A DNA stretch of 64,000 nt from NCBI GenBank assembly GCA_963754235.1, contig CAVWFK010000032.1, positions 1 to 64,000 on the forward strand, given 5' to 3'. The position numbers and the translations under genes are program-made. Every line of letters begins with the position of its first letter. Position 1 is the first letter of the stretch. Below are positions 16,266 to 23,687 of this stretch, piece after piece. Below the pieces are notes generated by a model. It had not been told where the DNA came from. It ran no database searches and was given only the letters and a program-made list of their open reading frames with translations. This DNA is from DATAYA01 sp963754235. GTDB lineage: Bacteria; Pseudomonadota; Alphaproteobacteria; Acetobacterales; Acetobacteraceae.

Positions 16266-16310
16266 CCCTCTCCGCCCTCGGGGGCGGAGAGGGTTGGGTG
16301 AGGTGGGGTC
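16266..16310. repeat. Dispersed palindromic repeat, family A (after rho)
   Basis: The stem CCCTCTCCGCCC / GGGCGGAGAGGG is followed by TTGGGTGAGGTGGGG. Relatives lie at 16756, 23103, 35341, 36928, 39656, 40435 and 47361. It may stop rho transcripts, though it has no T-run. Confidence 0.75.
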
Positions 16311-16324
16311 GGCCGCGATGATAT

Positions 16325-16684
16325 TAGTTCGCCACCGGCGTTACCGACCCGCAGGGGATGAAATCCGTGGCAATATTCAACGTCATCGCGAGGCGCAGAG
16401 CGCCGTGGCGATCCAGGCGGGCCGCTCCGTGCCTCCCGCCTGGATCGCCACGCCACCAAGCGGCGGCTCGCGATGACGGCTGAGCCAGGTCCTGTTTCTC
16501 TTTAGTTCGCCACCGGCGTTGCCGACCCGCTGGGGATGAAGCCTGTCGCAATATTCACGGTCATCGCGAGGCGCAGAGCGCCGTGGCAATCCAGGGGGGC
16601 CGCTCCGTGCCTCCCGCCTGGATCGCCACGCCACCAAGCGGCGGCTCGCGACGACGGCTGCGCCAAGGCCTGTTTCTTTTTAGG
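16325..16684. repeat. Two tandem copies of a ~180-bp nested palindromic repeat, family D
   Basis: Two imperfect copies (about 16325-16501 and 16504-16684), each beginning TTCGCCACCGGCGTT and containing paired arms (GTCATCGCGAGGCGC with GGCGGCTCGCGA, and GATCCAGG with CCTGGATC). A third, inverted copy lies at about 61783-61950. The size and internal symmetry suggest a non-autonomous mobile repeat. No gene is present. Confidence 0.8.
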
Positions 16685-16750
16685 CGCTAGGCGTGCTCGC
16701 CCGCACGCTGTGGCGAAGCAGCACCGACATGGAGCGGCGTCTTTGCATGT

Positions 16751-18295
16751 GTGATCCCCCACCTCACCCCGGCCCTCTCCGCCCCCCGGGGCGGAGAGGG
16801 AGTTGAGCGTCGTCGCTTGGGCTCCGCGCGTGTCCTGGCGTCGCTCTGGCAGGAAGCCGGGCTGCCCGGCGCGGCGCTGGATCGTGTGACACTTTCCGGC
16901 GCCGAGCCGATCCTTCCGTCGCACTTCGCGATCGGCACCGCGGCCCAGGCCGCAATCGCCGCCGCCGGTCTCGCCGCCGCCGAATTCCACCATGCGCGCG
17001 GCGGGGCGAGGCAGGGGGTGGCCGTGGACATGCGCCACGCCGCCGCCGAATTCCGCTCCGAGCGGCTGTTGCGTGTCAACGGCGAGGCGCGCGACGAGCG
17101 GGACGCGATCGCCGGCCTCTACCGCACCGCCGATGGCTGGGTGCGGCTGCACACCAACTTCCCCCATCATCGCGACGGCATCCTCCGCCTGCTCGGCTGC
17201 GCGCATGAGCGCCACGCGGTCGCCGATGCGCTGCGGGTGCGTCGCGCACTCGCCTTCGAGGCGGAGGCGACTGCGGCCGGATTGTGCGTGGCGGCGCTCC
17301 GCAGCTTCGCGGAATGGGACGCGCACCCGCAGGGGCAAGCCGTGCCCACGCGCCCGCTGGTTGCCATCGAGCGCATCGGCGCGGCGCCGGTGCCACCGCT
17401 GCCGGCGGCCGACCGGCCGCTCGCCGGCGCGCGCGTGATCGAACTCGCACGCGTCATCGCCGGTCCGGTCTGCGGGCGGACGCTGGCCGCGCACGGGGCC
17501 GAGGTGCTGCGTATCACCGCGCCGCATCTGCCGACCTTCGCGCAGCTCGACATCGACACCGGGCGTGGCAAGCGCGCGGCGCAACTCGATCTGCGGCGCG
17601 AGGCGGACCGGCGTGCGCTACGCGACCTGGTGCGCGGGGCGGACGTGTTCATCCAGGGCTACCGGCCGGGCGCGATCGCCGCCTTCGGTTTCGGGCCGGA
17701 CGCACTCGCGCGGCTGCACCCCGGCATCGTCGCCGTCTCGCTCTCGGCCTATGGCGCGGCCGGGCCCTGGGAGGGCAAGCGCGGGTTCGATTCGTTGGTG
17801 CAGACCGCGAGCGGGTTCAATGTCGCGGAGGCGGCAGCCGCAGGAGAAGAAGAACCGCGCGCGCTGCCGACGCAGGCGCTCGATTTCGCGACCGGGCACC
17901 TGCTCGCGTTCGGCGCGATCGTGGGCCTGATCCGGCGGGCGGAACGGGGCGGAAGCTGGCACGTGCAGGCCTCGCTGGCGCGCACCGGGCACTGGCTGCG
18001 CGGGTTAGGGCGCATCGCGGACGGTTTTGCGACTCCCGATCCGACGGCTGACGATTTCGCCGACTTGATGGAGGAGAGCGATACTCCATTCGGTCGCGTT
18101 CGCGCGGTGCGCCATCCGGCGGTCCTCTCGGCCACGCCTGCGCATTTTGCGACGCCGCCGGTGTCGATCACCGCCGACAAACCGGTGTGGAACGCGGCGG
18201 CCGATCCGCGGCAGACGCGGCTTGCGCGGGCGCTGCGGGACAATCTGGCGCGGCGCAAGCAGCAGGCCCGCGCGCGGAGGGCACCGGAGGGCTGA
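16751..18295 (+). CDS. CaiB/BaiF (class III) CoA-transferase family protein
   Basis: Up to 514 residues. Class III CoA-transferases move CoA between carboxylic acids through an Asp-linked intermediate in the cytoplasm. Typical segments are GARVIELARVIAGPVCGRTL, DIDTGRGKRAAQLDLR, ADVFIQGYRPGAIAAFG, VSLSAYGAAGPW and GFDSLVQTASGF. About 200 residues precede this core and look like a degenerate half of the same fold. The frame opens at GTG 16751, but the first ~17 codons are the translated palindromic repeat, so TTG 16817 is a credible real start. It does not overlap its neighbours. The substrate cannot be assigned. Confidence 0.8.
   Translation: MIPHLTPALSAPRGGEGVERRRLGSARVLASLWQEAGLPGAALDRVTLSGAEPILPSHFAIGTAAQAAIAAAGLAAAEFHHARGGARQGVAVDMRHAAAEFRSERLLRVNGEARDERDAIAGLYRTADGWVRLHTNFPHHRDGILRLLGCAHERHAVADALRVRRALAFEAEATAAGLCVAALRSFAEWDAHPQGQAVPTRPLVAIERIGAAPVPPLPAADRPLAGARVIELARVIAGPVCGRTLAAHGAEVLRITAPHLPTFAQLDIDTGRGKRAAQLDLRREADRRALRDLVRGADVFIQGYRPGAIAAFGFGPDALARLHPGIVAVSLSAYGAAGPWEGKRGFDSLVQTASGFNVAEAAAAGEEEPRALPTQALDFATGHLLAFGAIVGLIRRAERGGSWHVQASLARTGHWLRGLGRIADGFATPDPTADDFADLMEESDTPFGRVRAVRHPAVLSATPAHFATPPVSITADKPVWNAAADPRQTRLARALRDNLARRKQQARARRAPEG
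16756..16800. repeat. Dispersed palindromic repeat, family A (5' end of CoA-transferase gene)
   Basis: CCCCACCTCACCCCGGCCC precedes the stem CTCTCCGCCCC / GGGGCGGAGAG. It overlaps the longest version of the CoA-transferase reading frame, which makes that start doubtful. Confidence 0.7.
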
Positions 18296-18354
18296 ACGTC
18301 GTTCCGGCAGCGCGGCGGTGCTGATATGGTCCGCCCGACCGCCCCGGAAACGCC

Positions 18355-18836
18355 ATGTCCGGCACTGCCGTGACCGTCGCCCGTCCGCAGGGCCTCCTCT
18401 ACGCGGTTGACGACTGGCCGCCGGCCGCGCGCCTGCTGCTGCTCGGGGTCCAGTACGCGGTGCTGGACGCAATTTACCTGGTGCTGGTCGCGATCATTCT
18501 GCACCACGCTCACGTCACCCCGGCGGCCAGCGTGGACGCGATGGGGATTGCCTGCGTCGCGCTCGCGATCGGCACCGTGCTGCAAGCGCTGCCGCGCGGG
18601 CCGGTGGGCTCGCCTTGCTCGTCGAGGTTCTGTACGCGGGTTCGGCGGCCCCGCACCTGCCGCCGCCGCGGGAGCCGCGTCCGACGCCGCAGGAGCACCG
18701 GCAGTACACGCTCGACTACGAGGAGGCGGCGGCGATGCTGGGCCTGCGCACCTTCCTGGACAGCCTCGCCGCCGACCGCAAGCTGCTGCGATTGCGCCAC
18801 GGCCGGGTGATGGTCCGGCTCGGCTACGCCGCGTGA
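18355..18836 (+). pseudogene. Uracil/xanthine (NCS2) permease with large internal deletion
   Basis: The first ~84 residues (LYAVDDWPPAARLLLLGVQY, then AVALAIGTVLQALPRGPVGS-like sequence) match the start of NCS2 nucleobase permeases, including the first two membrane helices. The frame then shifts. The last ~73 residues, in another frame (LLVEVLYAGSAAPHLPPP, then YEEAAAMLGLRTFLDSLA), look like the C-terminal cytoplasmic part fused to such permeases in some bacteria. Most of the membrane domain, roughly 10 helices, is missing, with the junction near 18600-18612. Transport function must be lost. ATG 18355 is the start of the remnant. Confidence 0.65.
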
Positions 18837-18902
18837 GCGCCGTGGCCCGAGCGTCGTGACAAGCGCCCGCGGCCCTTTATGCTCGACTGCGCGGAGGTGC
18901 CC

Positions 18903-20696
18903 ATGCCAGCCAAGCCCGAAGCCTATGTCGCGATCGAAGCCGCCGCCTCGCCGGCCTTCTCGCGCGACGGCGGCACGCTGTTCCATCTGCGCGGATCGAG
19001 CCTGCCGCAGATCTGGGCGCTCGACCTCGCGACCGGGCAGGACCGGGCGCTCACCGATCACGACGAAAAGATCGCGTTCATCCGCCGCGCGCCGGGCGAC
19101 GACCGGCTGATCTACGGCATCGACGCCGGCGGCGACGAGCGCCAGCAGCTCTGGCTCTATGACCACCACACCGCCCGGCCGCTCACTGCCGAACCGACGG
19201 TGATCCATGATTTCGGCGCCTGGTCGCCCGACGGGACCCACATCGCCTATGCCGCCAATGACCGCGACGAGGCGCATTTCGACGTCATGGTCCGTCCACT
19301 CGCGGGGGAGGGGGCGGCGCAGCGTTTCCATGAGGGCACCAACCAGCTCGCGGTCGCCGGATACAGCCCGGACGGGCGGCGGCTCGCCGTGGTGCTCGAC
19401 CATGCCTTCGAGCAGCAAACTCTGCTGCTGCTCGACGTGGTCGGCGGTGCACGCCACGAGATCGCACCCGCCAAGCCGACGCGCTTCGCCTCGGTGCGCT
19501 GGGCCACCGACGGCAGCGGATTGCTGTGCCTGACCGACGCGGGCGAGCGGGAGTTTCTGGCGCTATGCCGGCTCGATCCGCACAGCGGGGCGGCAAGCGT
19601 GCTGTTCGAGGCGCCGGGCCGGGACGTGGAGGCCTACGCGGTCTCGCCCGACGGCGCCATGCTCGCCACGATCGAGAACGACCGCGGCCACGCGGTGTTG
19701 CGGGTGGGACGGATCGGCGAGGTGCCGGCGGAAATCGCGGATCTGCCGCGCGGCATCGTCACTGACCTCGCGTGGTCTGCCGATGCTTCGCGACTTGCGT
19801 TCGTGGTGGCGGGTCCGACCACGCCCGCCTGCCTGTTCGTGTTCGCGCAGGGCGCGGCACGCCCGGTATGGCGCCCCGATCCGCAAGCGGAAGCCGGCAT
19901 CGATCCGGCGAATTTCCGCGATTTCGCGCTGGTCGAGTGGCCGAGCTTCGATGCGAAGAAAATACCCGGCTGGTTCGCGACCCCGGCAGGCGAGCCGCCG
20001 CCTGGCGGCTGGCCCGCCGTGGTGTGGGTGCATGGCGGCCCGGCAAGCCAGACGCGGGCCAATTTCCGCGCCGACATGCAGATGCTGCTGGCCCACGGCT
20101 ATGCCGTGCTGATGCCGAACGTGCGCGGCAGCACCGGCTACGGCCGCGCCTGGACGCTCGCCGACGAGCAGGAGCGGCGGCTGGACAGCGTGCGCGACCT
20201 CGCCGCGGGGGCAGCATGGCTCGCGGCGCGGCCGGAGATCGATGGCAGCCGGATCGCCGTGGTCGGGCAGAGCTACGGCGGCTACATGGTGAACGCCGCC
20301 ATCACCGAGCATCCGGAGCTGTGGCGCGCCGCCATCAGCTATTACGGGATCGCCGATTTCACGACGCTGCTGGCCGGCACCGGGCCGTGGCGCCGCGCCC
20401 ATCGCGCCCGCGAATATGGCGATCCGGGTGCGCAGGTGGCGCTGTTCGACCGCATCTCGCCGGTGCGCAACATCGACCGCGCGCAGGCGCCGCTGCTGCT
20501 GCTGCACGGGCGGCGCGACCCGCGCGTGCCGTTCGCCGAAAGCGAGCTGATGGCCTCAGCACTGCGCGAGCGGCAGCGCCATGTCGCGTTCGAGACCTTC
20601 GACTATGCCGGCCACGGCTTCGTCCGTCCCGATGACCGCCGGCGCGTTTACGCGGCGGTCGCCGCGTTCCTGGCCGAGCACCTCGCGGCGCGCTGA
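18903..20696 (+). CDS. S9-family prolyl oligopeptidase-like serine peptidase
   Basis: The 597-residue protein starts at ATG 18903, six bases after a GGAGG site; longer frames add no similarity. The N-terminal two thirds show beta-propeller repeats (SPDGTHIAYAANDRDE, YSPDGRRLAVVLDH, VSPDGAMLATI). The C-terminal alpha/beta-hydrolase domain has VWVHGGPASQTRANF for the oxyanion region, the nucleophile GQSYGGYM (Ser about 457), Asp in GRRDPRVPFAESE (about 538) and His in YAGHGFVRPDD (about 574). It probably cleaves short peptides in the cytoplasm, as no signal peptide is seen. It converges with the acyltransferase 6 bp away. Confidence 0.92.
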   Translation: MPAKPEAYVAIEAAASPAFSRDGGTLFHLRGSSLPQIWALDLATGQDRALTDHDEKIAFIRRAPGDDRLIYGIDAGGDERQQLWLYDHHTARPLTAEPTVIHDFGAWSPDGTHIAYAANDRDEAHFDVMVRPLAGEGAAQRFHEGTNQLAVAGYSPDGRRLAVVLDHAFEQQTLLLLDVVGGARHEIAPAKPTRFASVRWATDGSGLLCLTDAGEREFLALCRLDPHSGAASVLFEAPGRDVEAYAVSPDGAMLATIENDRGHAVLRVGRIGEVPAEIADLPRGIVTDLAWSADASRLAFVVAGPTTPACLFVFAQGAARPVWRPDPQAEAGIDPANFRDFALVEWPSFDAKKIPGWFATPAGEPPPGGWPAVVWVHGGPASQTRANFRADMQMLLAHGYAVLMPNVRGSTGYGRAWTLADEQERRLDSVRDLAAGAAWLAARPEIDGSRIAVVGQSYGGYMVNAAITEHPELWRAAISYYGIADFTTLLAGTGPWRRAHRAREYGDPGAQVALFDRISPVRNIDRAQAPLLLLHGRRDPRVPFAESELMASALRERQRHVAFETFDYAGHGFVRPDDRRRVYAAVAAFLAEHLAAR

Positions 20697-20701
20697 GGGG
20701 G

Positions 20702-21853
20702 CTAGATGGGCGCCGGTTGGTCTCCCTGCTGTTCCGGCGCGGCTTGGCGCGGCACCTGAGAGAGTACCGCGTCAACCAGCCACGTGAAGAACCGCCTCCA
20801 TATCGCCTTGCGGCGTTCGGTGACCTCGGCCAAGGCGAAACAGCTCAAAATCGTCCCGAACAGGATGATCGCTCGCGAGAGCCAGAGACTGCGAGCACCC
20901 GGGACCGTCGCCGCCAGCAAGTGCATGACCGGATAATGGAAAACATAGATCGTGAAGGTCGCCCCGGCGAGCCAGTGGATTGCGCGCGCAAACGGGCGCA
21001 CCAGGAAGCCGACGCCACCCGGCGCGGCGGCGACGCCGATCAGGTGCAGCGCGATCAGGAGCCCGATCAGGTAGTCGATCCATGGATATCGGTAGTTGTG
21101 GAGATTGAACAAGTCCGGCACGGCCGTGTGAAGCAGTCTCATGGCAACATCGATCGCGACCAGGAGCAGGACCGCCGCTGCGGCGAGGGCAAGCCCGGTC
21201 CGGCGCCCCACCCAGCCTCGGGTCGAGATGCGATGGGCGGCAAAGCCCATGAGCCAGACAGGAAACAGCGAAACCACCCGTGGACCGACCGCCGCCATGG
21301 CGGCGAGCACCGCAACAACGCGCCAAGGCCGGGGCGCAAAACACGCCAGCCCGACGAACGCATAGTACGGAACTTCATATCCCAGCGACCAATAGGGCAC
21401 GTCCGACCCCGGCTGTCCGACGGTATCCCAGACCTGATTCGCAAAGACCGCACTGGCCAAGTAACTTTCCAGGGAAGCATCAAATCGGGGAACACGGTTG
21501 TAGAAATCTGGATTGCCCTTCATGCCAACATGATCCAGCAAGAATATCAGCAGCAACCCCGGCACCACGACCGAGTAGAGCCGGGACGCCCGATTGATAA
21601 AATACGACGCACCGGACGGGTGTCGCGACCACAACACGAACGAGACGACGTAGCCGGAGATGACGAAGAACAGCAAGACGGCCGGCTCTCCGTAGCGACG
21701 CATCTGCCAAAGGACTCCGGCCGACACTAGCTGCGTACCGAAATGGCCGAGCACCACGACGAACGCGGCCGTGAAGCGCAGCAGGTCGAGATAGACGGAG
21801 GTCTCTCGCCGCATCGTTGCGCCGATCCCACCGATTGATTGCCGGAAAGACAT
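20702..21853 (-). CDS. Acyltransferase 3 family membrane protein (OafA/YrhL-like)
   Basis: 383 residues with about ten predicted membrane helices. The N-terminus carries the family pattern YLDLLRFTAAFVVVLGHFG, with the catalytic-type His in the first helix, followed by FFVISGYVVSFVLW and the cytoplasmic RASRLYSVVVPGLLL. It ends FTIYVFHYPVMHLLAAT as in OafA-like enzymes that acetylate or acylate surface sugars. The start ATG 21853 is the longest; ATG near 21811 (MRRETSVYL) is equally possible. The sequence is less GC-rich than neighbouring genes, hinting at transfer. It has no glycan-biosynthesis neighbours. Confidence 0.88.
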   Translation of the reverse strand: MSFRQSIGGIGATMRRETSVYLDLLRFTAAFVVVLGHFGTQLVSAGVLWQMRRYGEPAVLLFFVISGYVVSFVLWSRHPSGASYFINRASRLYSVVVPGLLLIFLLDHVGMKGNPDFYNRVPRFDASLESYLASAVFANQVWDTVGQPGSDVPYWSLGYEVPYYAFVGLACFAPRPWRVVAVLAAMAAVGPRVVSLFPVWLMGFAAHRISTRGWVGRRTGLALAAAAVLLLVAIDVAMRLLHTAVPDLFNLHNYRYPWIDYLIGLLIALHLIGVAAAPGGVGFLVRPFARAIHWLAGATFTIYVFHYPVMHLLAATVPGARSLWLSRAIILFGTILSCFALAEVTERRKAIWRRFFTWLVDAVLSQVPRQAAPEQQGDQPAPI

Positions 21854-22007
21854 GGTTAAGCGGCACTAAAAACGGTGTCAACGTCGAATTAAGCAATGGC
21901 GAGTCTAGTCGAATGAAGAAGATGCGGGATCAGCCGCTACCACCTAAATAAATCCAAATTGCAAAAGCGATCGAACGCATTCTTCACGAACTCTGAGGCG
22001 CGTCCGA

Positions 22008-22466
22008 TCAGCTTGCACCGAGCGTGATATCGACGGCATCGGCCCCGAGCACGGGCATCCGTGTGTCCGGCTCGGCGGCGCGCAGGTGCAGCCGCACCCC
22101 GTGCTGGTTGCGCAGCGTGAGGTCGCGCGTGCCGGTGGTGCGGTCGAACGCGGTGCCGTCGGCCCGGTAGCGGCCGCCGAAATCGGCGAGTGTCGCGAGG
22201 CCCTGCACGTCGCCCACCGCGGCGATGAGCGCCACCTGCGCGCCATAGACGCCCAGGCCGCCGGTGCGGAACGGCACGGTCCGACCGCCGAAGACGATGG
22301 TGCCGCGCCCGCCGCCGCCGGCGCCGATATCGGCCAGCGGATCGAGGTTCATCCGCACCGTCCATCCCGGCGGCATGGCCGGCGGCGGCGGTGGAGGAGC
22401 GGCGCAAGCGGCGGCGAGCAGGCACACGAGCACAGCCAGGATCGGCCGCGCCCCGCGCATCGTCAT
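22008..22466 (-). CDS. Hypothetical lipoprotein
   Basis: 152 residues starting MTMRGARPILAVLVCLLAAA with a lipobox (LAAAC) at about residue 21 and a Pro-rich linker (APPPPPPAMPPGW). The mature part (RMNLDPLADIGAGGGGRGTI, then VYGAQVALIAAVGDVQGLAT and TLRNQHGVRLHLRA) is not recognised. It is probably anchored to an outer or inner membrane leaflet. The start overlaps the stop of a tiny lipoprotein gene upstream (ATGA), so the two are likely co-translated. Confidence 0.7.
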   Translation of the reverse strand: MTMRGARPILAVLVCLLAAACAAPPPPPPAMPPGWTVRMNLDPLADIGAGGGGRGTIVFGGRTVPFRTGGLGVYGAQVALIAAVGDVQGLATLADFGGRYRADGTAFDRTTGTRDLTLRNQHGVRLHLRAAEPDTRMPVLGADAVDITLGAS

Positions 22467-22579
22467 CGCGGGCGGGTGCTGGTGACCGGCGCGAAATGGA
22501 CGTCCGGCGGTCCGGACTGGTACTGGCAGGCCGCCAGCAGCGTGGCGACGGCAAGAAGAAGGGCGAGGCGCAGCGGCAC
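22463..22579 (-). CDS. 38-residue putative lipoprotein, coupled to the next gene
   Basis: GTG 22579 opens VPLRLALLLAVATLLAAC followed by QYQSGPPDVHFAPV and a TGA that overlaps the downstream ATG. The lipobox LLAAC at residues 14-18 is ideal, leaving a mature peptide of only about 21 residues. Such short lipopeptides upstream of a larger lipoprotein are plausible entericidin-like products or translational leaders. The ribosome site (GGGAAGA) is modest. The call rests on the signal sequence and the stop/start overlap. Confidence 0.55.
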   Translation of the reverse strand: MPLRLALLLAVATLLAACQYQSGPPDVHFAPVTSTRPR

Positions 22580-22633
22580 GCAATCGGTCTTCCCGGCAAT
22601 GCGCCGCCCGTCTCGGCCGCGAAGCCGGATGTG

Positions 22634-22969
22634 TCAAGGGCGAAAATCGGGGCGAAAATCGGGGCGAAAATCGGCAGCGCGGATCGCCGCTTCGAGGGAC
22701 GCGGTGGCGGCGAGCAGCGCATCGAGATATGGCGTGAGGCGGCGCCCCTGCTCGGGTCCAAGGTCGAGCACGCGAGCGCATAGCCGGCCGACCCTGTCGT
22801 CCAGCCCGGCGAGGTCAAGGCGCCGCCCGCCCTCGGCCAGCGCGCGCGCGACCGCGAGCAGGCCGAGCATGGCTTCCGCCTCCCGTGCTGCCTCGGACGG
22901 CGGAGTGTCGGCGTTCGTCGCGGCGGCTCCGGCCGGCCCCGCCGCACGATCTGCGGTCGCATTCTCCAT
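22634..22969 (-). CDS. Hypothetical Ala-rich helical protein
   Basis: About 111 residues from ATG 22969 (MENATADRAAGPAGAAATNA). TTG 22984 is an alternative. The centre is predicted helical (EAREAEAMLGLLAVARALAE-like, then YLDALLAATASLEAAIRAAD). The tail ends in three copies of the tetrapeptide DFRP, encoded by a 12-bp direct repeat. No family is recognised. It lies 54 bp upstream of the small lipoprotein gene on the same strand. Confidence 0.5.
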   Translation of the reverse strand: MENATADRAAGPAGAAATNADTPPSEAAREAEAMLGLLAVARALAEGGRRLDLAGLDDRVGRLCARVLDLGPEQGRRLTPYLDALLAATASLEAAIRAADFRPDFRPDFRP

Positions 22970-22984
22970 CGCGGCCCAGTGCAA

Positions 22985-23383
22985 CAGGTATCGGTTAATG
23001 AAACGCTGCGCAGGCCACGACCTTAGGGCCTGTCGTCAAATAGGCGCCGGCCAGGGGTTCAGGGCAATCGTCCGAAGCCTATGATCCGTGGGTGACTGCC
23101 ATTCTCCCTCTCCGCCCGCGCTTGCGGGGGAGAGGGTCGGGGAGAGGTGGGCCTGCCGGCTGGCTCGGTGCACCGATGTTGGCCGCATCACCCACCTCAC
23201 CCAACCTCTCCCCCCGCAAGCGCGGGCGGAGAGGAGCAGTTGGCCGCGGTCCAATTGTCCAAACGATCGCTCTGGTCAGCGGTTCAATTGACGACAGGCC
23301 TTAATTAACGCCGCAGAAACGGGCTTGGCCCATGCTGACGCGAACCCGGCGGGCGGGAGGGCGAGAGATGGAGCGGAGAGGCG
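22985..23383. other. Non-coding gap with family A repeat
   Basis: No credible gene. Most of the gap is an inverted pair of family A hairpins (about 23103-23138 and 23199-23234), separated by a ~60-bp spacer with GGTGGG/CCCACC inner arms. The flanking sequence is unremarkable. Confidence 0.6.
23103..23234. repeat. Dispersed palindromic repeat pair, family A
   Basis: CTCCGCCCGCGCTTGCGGGG and its inverse flank a spacer containing GGCTGGCTCGGTGCACCGAT. The same arm plus part of the spacer recurs at 47361-47440, so these two copies are closely related. Confidence 0.75.
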
Positions 23384-23587
23384 TTGGCGATCGCGGCGGC
23401 GGCGATGGAGGCGCAGGTCATGCGGTTGGGCGCGGGCGCGAAGACCCTCGACCGCGCGCCGGCCATGACGGCGCGCCTGTGGCGACCCTGCGACGAGTTT
23501 TGCCTCGAACACAGCCAAGGCGCCAACCGCGCTGTACTGCACGCGACACGCGCGACGCTCGCGCGCGTGATCGCGATGCTGGCGTGA
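23384..23587 (+). CDS. Short hypothetical ORF
   Basis: 67 codons from TTG 23384, no good ribosome site. The helical reading (AIAAAAMEAQVMRLGAG, then NRAVLHATRATLARVIAMLA) looks loosely like a phasin-type segment, but this is weak. It ends about 100 bp before the group II intron and may be the intact or broken tail of a small gene. Confidence 0.25.
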   Translation: MAIAAAAMEAQVMRLGAGAKTLDRAPAMTARLWRPCDEFCLEHSQGANRAVLHATRATLARVIAMLA

Positions 23588-23663
23588 TCCTCTCTCCCTC
23601 GTCATGGTCGGCGAAGGCCGAACCATCTACGTCTTTCTCTCGTGCCACATGGCGAAGGCGTGG

Positions 23664-23685
23664 ATGGTCGGCCTTCGCCGACCAT
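23664..23685. terminator. Perfect 9-bp-stem hairpin directly upstream of the intron
   Basis: ATGGTCGGC, loop CTTC, GCCGACCAT. The intron's 5' GTGCG begins two bases later. Bacterial class C group II introns insert just downstream of such terminator-like hairpins. A related imperfect palindrome lies at about 23604-23626. Confidence 0.6.
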
Positions 23686-23687
23686 GA

